From Planctomycetales bacterium (lineage in GTDB: Bacteria > Planctomycetota > SZUA-567), in NCBI GenBank assembly GCA_025997475.1, contig BNUQ01000043.1, positions 1-16,571 of the forward strand: 16,571 nucleotides of DNA. The letters run 5' to 3'. The notes under the pieces were generated by a model that worked only from the letters and a program-made list of their open reading frames with translations, was not told the origin of the DNA and ran no database searches. Both the position numbers and the translations under genes were made by a program. Of the stretch, positions 12,299 through 16,571 are shown piece by piece. Position 1 is the first letter of the stretch, and every line of letters starts with the position of its first letter.

Positions 12299-14119
12299 AT
12301 GCCCACACCCACCGACCGGCGTCCCGCCGGCAAACCCACGTCCGCCGCGCCGGAAGCGGAACCGGCGCCGCGGGGAATTAACCGCGGCGCGCCGGTCGTG
12401 GGCGCGCGGTTGCCGCTCGGCGAAATGTTGGTCGCGCAGGGCGTCATCACGCGCGCGCAACTCGACGAAGCGTTGGAAGTGCAAGCCGGCGAAGGCGGCA
12501 ACGTCGGCTTCAATCTGAAAAAACTCGGCTACTGCACCGACGCCGACGTGTTGTTCGCGCTGGCGCGGCAAGCCGGTATGGACGTGGTTACGTTGCCGGA
12601 TATGGAAATTCCGCCGGACATCATCGCGAAAATTCAGCCGCCGATGTTGGCGGAGACCTACCGCATCATCCCGTTTGAATTTGACGAAGACGCCAACACC
12701 CTGACCGTGGCGATGGCCGACCCGCTGAATTTACACGCGCTCGACGAATTGCGGTTTATGCTCAATTGCAACGTCAAGGGCGCGGTGTCCAGCGAAAACG
12801 ACATTCGCGCGGCGCTCGCGAAATACTACGGCAACAACGAAGCCGAAACGTTCGACGGCATCTTGCAAGAGATGGACGAAATCGGCGGCTTGCCCGCCGG
12901 CGTCAACGACGACGAGCTGGACCTTGCCAATTTGGAAAGTTTGGCGAACGCCGCGCCGGTGGTGAAACTGCTCAACCTCGTGTTGCTCTCCGGCATTCGC
13001 GACCACGCCGCCGACCTGCACTTTGAGCCCTACGAAGACAGTTTCCGCATTCGCTACCGCGTGGACGGCGCGTTGCTTGAATTGCAAAGTCCGCCGCGCT
13101 CGCTGGCGATACCGCTGGCGGTGCGCATCAAAGTAATGAGTTCGCTGAACATCGCCGAGCGGCGCGTGCCGCAGGACGGCAAAATTTCGCTGAATTTAGG
13201 CGGTCGCTCGGTCGATTTGCGCGTTTCGACGTTGCCGACGATGTTCGGCGAAAGCATCGTTATCCGTATTCTCGACAAATCGGTGGTGTCGCTCGACATC
13301 AACCGCCTCGGGATGGCGGAAGACGTGCTGAACACTTTTTTGGAGTTAATCAACAAGCCCAACGGCGTGTTGCTTGTAACCGGTCCGACGGGTTCGGGCA
13401 AAACGACGACGCTGTATGCGTGTTTGAACGCGGTCAACGACACGGCGACGAAAATCATCACCACCGAAGACCCGGTCGAATACGAACTCCCCGGCGTGAT
13501 TCAATGCCCGATTCGCCCCGAAATCGGCGTTACTTACGCCGCGTGTTTGCGGGCGATTTTGCGGCAGGACCCGGACAAAATTTTGGTCGGCGAAATCCGC
13601 GACGTGGAAACGGCGGGCATCGCGATTGAAGCGGCGCTGACCGGCCACTTGGTGTTCAGCACTCTGCACACGCAGGACGCGCCCGGCACGGTGGCGCGGT
13701 TGGTGGAAATGGGCGTCGAGTCGTATCTGCTCGCGGCGACGATTGAAGCCGTCGTCGCGCAACGGCTCATCCGGTGCATTTGCCCCGAATGTAAAACGTC
13801 CTACAAGCCGAGCGACGCGGAACTTTTGGAATTGGGGTTGGACGCGACGGACGCGGGCGAGCATCGTTTTTATTACGGGCAGGGATGCGACGTCTGCAAA
13901 AAAACCGGCTATCGCGGACGCAACGCGATTTACGAAATTATGCGGCTGAACTCGCATTTGCGGGACTTTATCATCAACAAGCGGTCAACCGAAGTCCTGC
14001 GGCAGGCGGCGGTGGAGTCGGGAATGTCCACGCTCCGCCGCTCCGGTCTGCAAAAGGTCTTCGACGGCATCACGACCATCGACGAAATTGTGCGGGAAAC
14101 GGCCGGCGGCGACGAATGA
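12299..14119 (+). CDS. gspE: Type II secretion / type IV pilus assembly ATPase (GspE/PilB family)
   Basis: 606 residues, a cytoplasmic hexameric ATPase that drives pseudopilus or pilus assembly at the inner membrane. Domains: disordered Pro/Ala N-tail (1-35); MshEN-type N-domain (LGEMLVAQGVITRAQLDEALEVQ, 40-62; IIPFEFDEDANTLTVAMADP, 123-142); N2 domain with AADLHFEP and FRIRYRVDG (237-257); C-terminal ATPase with Walker A GPTGSGKTT (362-370), Asp-box TEDPVEY, Walker B ILVGEIRD (428-435) and His-box STLHTQD (454-460). Four cysteines (495, 498, 530, 533) form the zinc knuckle of GspE/PilB. GspE versus PilB cannot be settled by sequence alone. ATG at 12299 follows AGGA at nine bases. No other secretion gene follows, so it stands apart from its machinery; the H-X9-DG pseudopilin remnant at 6981 hints at such a system. 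Confidence 0.94.
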   Translation: MPTPTDRRPAGKPTSAAPEAEPAPRGINRGAPVVGARLPLGEMLVAQGVITRAQLDEALEVQAGEGGNVGFNLKKLGYCTDADVLFALARQAGMDVVTLPDMEIPPDIIAKIQPPMLAETYRIIPFEFDEDANTLTVAMADPLNLHALDELRFMLNCNVKGAVSSENDIRAALAKYYGNNEAETFDGILQEMDEIGGLPAGVNDDELDLANLESLANAAPVVKLLNLVLLSGIRDHAADLHFEPYEDSFRIRYRVDGALLELQSPPRSLAIPLAVRIKVMSSLNIAERRVPQDGKISLNLGGRSVDLRVSTLPTMFGESIVIRILDKSVVSLDINRLGMAEDVLNTFLELINKPNGVLLVTGPTGSGKTTTLYACLNAVNDTATKIITTEDPVEYELPGVIQCPIRPEIGVTYAACLRAILRQDPDKILVGEIRDVETAGIAIEAALTGHLVFSTLHTQDAPGTVARLVEMGVESYLLAATIEAVVAQRLIRCICPECKTSYKPSDAELLELGLDATDAGEHRFYYGQGCDVCKKTGYRGRNAIYEIMRLNSHLRDFIINKRSTEVLRQAAVESGMSTLRRSGLQKVFDGITTIDEIVRETAGGDE

Positions 14120-14140
14120 CAATTAACAATTCGCAATTAA

Positions 14141-14255
14141 TTACGCGAAAAAATAAGAAATTTTTACCGCCAAGTCGCCAAAGGCGCGCGAAGGTAGAAA
14201 TCGTCATTATCTGGCGCGGTCGCCTTCGCGGTGAAAAAAACATCTAAAAAATCCG
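14141..14255. repeat. Dispersed hairpin-type repeat, copy 2
   Basis: Counterpart of 3665-3784: AATAAGAAATTTTTACCGCC, then GCCAAAGGCGCGCG, GGCGCGGTCGCCTTCGCGGTG, AAAAA, CATCTAAAAAATCCG. TTTTTACCGC and GCGGTGAAAAA are inverted ends. It begins about 20 bases after the GspE-like stop codon and abuts the next element exactly as in copy 1. Confidence 0.7.
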
Positions 14256-14322
14256 CTCTATTCAATTGCCACGCCCTTTAGGGCGTGGTAGGCGGTCAAA
14301 AAGAAAAGGGCTTTAGCCCAAA
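14256..14322. repeat. Nested-palindrome element, left-half copy
   Basis: CTCTATTCAATTGCCACGCC with the CCACGCCC-TTTA-GGGCGTGG hairpin and GGGCTTTAGCCCAAA, matching the first part of 3785-3963. At the point where the complete copy continues TAACG, the IS630 element starts at TATACTC. The right half is not found beyond the IS and MITE, so it was lost or never present. Confidence 0.75.
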
Positions 14323-15486
14323 TATACTCAAGGCGAATTGTTTTGCGGAAAGTCACGTTGGCGACGGCAAGCGTTTCTTGATCGGAGAAACGATGTCGAA
14401 TTTTAGCGTCAGCAACGTTTTCAGGTCCTCCGCAAAATCGCCCGCGGACAACCGAAAGAAAAATTCGCGCAGGGCACCTCGAAAGCCCCAAAATTTCTCG
14501 TAATAACGGTTATTCGTTACTTGCTGATGCATAAATCGCCACAACCGCTCAATCAAATTCAAATTCGGCGAATACGGTGGGAAAAAGTCCAACTTTATCC
14601 GCGAGGTCTCCAAATACTCGCGCACTAATTTCGAGCGGTAATAACGCGCATTGTCCGCAAAAACGCCGATCGTTTCGGCCGTCGGATATTGCGCCTCGAT
14701 TTGGCGGAAAAGTTCGATGGTGGACTGCGCGTTGACCGTGTCGCTTTCTAACGCGAGGGCTTCGCGCGTCTCAATGTTCAGCGCGCCGTTGATATTTACC
14801 CGCTCGCGACCGGTGTTCGCCGGCACCGCAATCTTTTCGCCGCGCAAACCCCAGACCTTGGTCGGGCGCGGATTATGCGTCGGAGGCACGGCGTCGAGAT
14901 AAATGACCGGCGTTTCCGGCGCTTTATGCGCCAATAAATCGGTGATTTTTTCGACAAATTCGCGTTGCGCCTGCGGGTCGGCGTTGCCCGGCACCAAGAC
15001 CGTGTGCTTATACACGAAGTCCAAGCGATGCAATAAATCGCGCATTCCGCTGATGGAAAACTCGACGGCAAATTTTTCGCGACACCAATCAATCGCCGGT
15101 TGGACGGAAGACAACAAATTTTGATTTACCCATTCCCGGAGTTGCGATTCGGCGTCCGCGCTTAATTTGCCGTCGTAACCGTGATAATTATTGGCGAGAA
15201 GCGCTTCGAGCCCGCAGTTGATAAACGTCGCGTAATGGCTCCGCAAGGTATCGTCCGAGAGCAAAAACAATTCGGCGGCTTCGGCGAAAGAAAGTCCTTT
15301 GTCGAGCGCGAGGATAATTTTGATGCGGTCGGCGTAGCGCTTGGACGGCTCCAACCGATGACGGGAGGCAAGTTCCTGGCGCTGTTCGACGGTGAGAAAG
15401 TTAGCGATGGTTTTCATACGTTATTTTTTTATCTTTTGTCAGCACCAACGCAATCTTTCCCCAAAAAATAATTCGCTATTGGTATA
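14323..15486 (-). mobile_element. IS630-family insertion sequence, apparently intact
   Basis: About 1.16 kb, the typical IS630 size. The left end reads TATACTCAAGGCGAATTGTT, then GCGGAAAG and CGTTGG. The right end, on the minus strand, reads TATACCAATAGCGAATTATT, then GGGGAAAG and GCGTTGG, so imperfect inverted ends of roughly 40 bp are visible. TA dinucleotides at both ends agree with the TA target of IS630/Tc1-mariner elements. It carries one uninterrupted transposase. It sits between a left-half palindromic element and a 102-bp MITE with related ends. Confidence 0.85.
14353..15417 (-). CDS. IS630-family transposase
   Basis: 354 residues, full length. It catalyses cut-and-paste transposition at TA. 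The N-terminal part has two helix-turn-helix regions (SFAEAAELFLLSDDTLRSHYATF, 43-65; ISGMRDLLHRLDFVYKHT, 122-139). The DDE domain is complete: Asp175 in VIYLDAVPPTHN, Asp255 in IGVFADNARYY and Glu290 in FPPYSPNLNLIERLWRFM. The last two are separated by 34 residues, as is typical of IS630. Unlike the broken copy at 311-675 it is a single frame, and it belongs to a different subgroup. ATG at 15417 leads into MKTIANFLTVEQRQ; upstream is the IS right end, so its promoter must lie in the IS terminus or the adjoining MITE. Likely functional. Confidence 0.95.
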   Translation of the reverse strand: MKTIANFLTVEQRQELASRHRLEPSKRYADRIKIILALDKGLSFAEAAELFLLSDDTLRSHYATFINCGLEALLANNYHGYDGKLSADAESQLREWVNQNLLSSVQPAIDWCREKFAVEFSISGMRDLLHRLDFVYKHTVLVPGNADPQAQREFVEKITDLLAHKAPETPVIYLDAVPPTHNPRPTKVWGLRGEKIAVPANTGRERVNINGALNIETREALALESDTVNAQSTIELFRQIEAQYPTAETIGVFADNARYYRSKLVREYLETSRIKLDFFPPYSPNLNLIERLWRFMHQQVTNNRYYEKFWGFRGALREFFFRLSAGDFAEDLKTLLTLKFDIVSPIKKRLPSPT

Positions 15487-15586
15487 TACTCATTACGAAT
15501 TGGTTTGCGGGTTTATTTTACCGAAACGTGAACCGTTGTGTATTTACGCAAATGACTTTTCCGCAAACCAATTCGTAATGAGTATA
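15485..15586. mobile_element. 102-bp MITE with IS630-related ends
   Basis: Two perfect 26-bp inverted ends (TATACTCATTACGAATTGG and on to GCGG, 15485-15510; complement at 15561-15586) surround 50 bases without coding capacity. The ends match the left end of the adjoining IS630 element at 22 of 26 positions, so its transposase may mobilise it. It shares a TATATA junction with the IS. Confidence 0.85.
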
Positions 15587-15638
15587 GATATTACAGTTGT
15601 TGTGTTGGCGAACGGATACAGCCATAGAGGAGAAAACC

Positions 15639-16265
15639 ATGCCGTTTTATATTTCCGGGTTAATGGTTAATAATCCGCGCCCTAAAACCCCGCTTGATTT
15701 CAATAATATACCGGAAGGACGCTTGACTTCTTTGCGATTGAGTTTGGGCAACCACAACAACGCCATCACTGAGCCGGCAACGTCTAATATGCCGCGACAA
15801 GACAGAGTCGAGATATCTGATGAAGCCCAAAAGTGGAGTGAAGCGCACGGAAATCCGCTTTCTGTCACGCATCCCTACCAGACCTATCTTGACGCGCTCG
15901 CCGATATAGAACAATCAATTGCGACGATACTGAAAAAAAAAGGCATTCAAGTTGATGATAAGGAGTATTTGCGCCTTACGGTGAACGACGCGAATGAAAT
16001 TGCGGTCAATGCAGATAGTTATGTGAAAATATCCGCCAATAAGAAGTCCGCGATTGTGCAGGCGCTTAACGCCGCTAGCGGATTGGGAGAAAAAATCAAT
16101 CAATACAAAGAAATTTGCAATAAAATACCGATGTCTTATCGTAGCCAAGAAGTCAGTGTTCAAGGAGCAGTCGGTATCGACGATGTTGACCAAGAACCGG
16201 AATGGGTCAAACAGCGGCGGGCGAATATTTTAGAATTTGTCAGGCAACACCAAGAAAAACAATAG
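15639..16265 (+). CDS. Hypothetical protein, AT-richer, stop codon formed at IS junction
   Basis: 208 residues, unrecognised. MPFYISGLMVNNPRPKTPLD is followed by a likely disordered, Asn-rich region to about 50. A motif DRVEISDEAQKWSE (55-68) resembles the segment common in FlgM-like and other short regulatory proteins but is not diagnostic. The rest is helical (ALADIEQSIATILKKKGI, 86-103; NEIAVNADSYVKISANKKSAI, 119-139) and ends RANILEFVRQHQEKQ. No signal peptide or membrane segment. ATG at 15639 was chosen over an earlier ATG because GAGGAG lies six bases upstream. Codon use is more AT-rich than in the core genes. The TAG stop is completed by the first base of the IS at 16265, so the original C-terminus could be longer or could have ended at TAA. 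Confidence 0.7.
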   Translation: MPFYISGLMVNNPRPKTPLDFNNIPEGRLTSLRLSLGNHNNAITEPATSNMPRQDRVEISDEAQKWSEAHGNPLSVTHPYQTYLDALADIEQSIATILKKKGIQVDDKEYLRLTVNDANEIAVNADSYVKISANKKSAIVQALNAASGLGEKINQYKEICNKIPMSYRSQEVSVQGAVGIDDVDQEPEWVKQRRANILEFVRQHQEKQ

Positions 16266-16571
16266 ATCTGTTCGATAACCGGTTGTAAGAAATAGGTTGC
16301 GGTGGTTGTGGCAAAGTGCATAACTGGTTGGCATGAAAAAACCTACCAATCAGCAGAAGTTAAGCGACGCGGATTTCAAGCGCCTCTTTGGCGTGAGTAA
16401 GTCCGCCTACGCCGCGATGGTCGTCATCTTGCGAAAAAAACACCGGCAACAACACCGCCGCGGCGGGCGTCCGCCAAAGTTAAAAGTGGCCGATAAACTC
16501 GCCATTACGTTGCAATATCTGCGCGAGTATCGGACGATGCGCCATATCGCCTACGATTGGGGCGTTGCCCT
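16265..16571 (+). mobile_element. IS5-type insertion sequence, second copy, cut by window edge
   Basis: Begins GATCTGTTCGATAACC after TA at 16263-16264 and runs to the end of the window, its transposase reading outward. It is the inverted counterpart of 1-308, with four substitutions and seven instead of eight A in the run at 16434-16440. The last 127 bases are identical to the complement of the first 127. Confidence 0.85.
16333..16571 (+). CDS. IS5-type transposase, N-terminal part (runs off the window)
   Basis: 79 complete codons in view. MKKPTNQQKLSDADFKRLFG is followed by SKSAYAAMVVILRKKHRQQHRRGGRPPK, a helical DNA-binding part with a basic linker, and LKVADKLAITLQYLREYRTMRHIAYDWGVA, which matches the helix-turn-helix region preceding the DDE domain in IS5-family transposases. 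The catalytic residues are beyond the window. ATG at 16333 was chosen by agreement with the left copy; its ribosome site is poor (GGTTGGC), as is common in IS. With seven A in the run the frame stays open, whereas the left copy is shifted. Confidence 0.85.
   Translation, partial: MKKPTNQQKLSDADFKRLFGVSKSAYAAMVVILRKKHRQQHRRGGRPPKLKVADKLAITLQYLREYRTMRHIAYDWGVA

Noticed and set aside
11368..12513. 381-codon minus-strand open frame across the secreted-protein gene and the start of gspE
   Set aside because: It crosses a strong terminator and a promoter, has Arg/His/Phe-rich composition typical of antisense frames, and no recognisable domain.
1..16571. Composite transposon carrying 16 kb between two ISs
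   Set aside because: The enclosed genes are core (infC, rpmI, rplT, adk, rne) and the flanking contexts differ, so this is a chromosomal segment between two independent insertions.

Overview
The window looks like one complete assembly contig from a GC-moderate, repeat-rich bacterial chromosome. It probably belongs to the Planctomycetota-Verrucomicrobiota-Lentisphaerota (PVC) group. The best clue is a minus-strand gene remnant (6981-7226) ending in the prepilin-associated H-X9-DG motif, which is abundant in that group. Supporting hints are a GspE/PilB-type ATPase, an RNase E/G with a long N-terminal Ala/Pro-rich extension, and a secreted protein with recurring Val-Pro/Tyr-Thr-Val-like segments. 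The phylum call is an inference. No rRNA, tRNA or CRISPR array was seen.

Layout. 1-308: end of an IS5-type insertion sequence, cut by the window edge. 311-675: an IS630-type transposase fragment disrupted by that IS. 676-900: hairpins. 901-3292 (minus): a nucleotide-sugar dehydrogenase and a membrane-anchored TPR-like protein. 3293-4025: a repeat-filled gap. 4026-5660 (plus): infC (with an AUU start), rpmI and rplT, the conserved translation cluster. 5825-6564: a thioredoxin-like lipoprotein and a small AT-rich orphan gene with a good terminator. 6565-7638: repeats and the H-X9-DG remnant. 7639-11001 (minus): RNase E/G and adenylate kinase, separated by a MITE that sits in the adk stop codon. 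11278-14119 (plus): a secreted repeat protein, a strong terminator, a promoter, and a GspE/PilB ATPase. 14141-15586: repeats, an intact IS630-family element and an adjoining 102-bp MITE. 15639-16265: an AT-richer orphan gene whose stop codon is completed by the second IS5-type copy, which runs off the right end.

The most striking property is the layered mobile and palindromic DNA in a region of core genes. The two window ends are inverted copies of the same IS. Their outermost 127 bases are identical, which fits an assembler k-mer break rather than a biological end. The IS and its MITE insert at TA and begin with G, so in-frame insertion yields TAG. At adk this apparently replaced a TAA stop without changing the protein. 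Other dispersed families are a nested-palindrome element (full, left-half and right-half copies), a companion repeat found beside it, and AT-rich inverted repeats flanking ribosomal genes. I found no clear defence or biosynthetic system. The unusual biology here is the repeat ecology and its possible effects on expression of infC, rplT, rne and adk.
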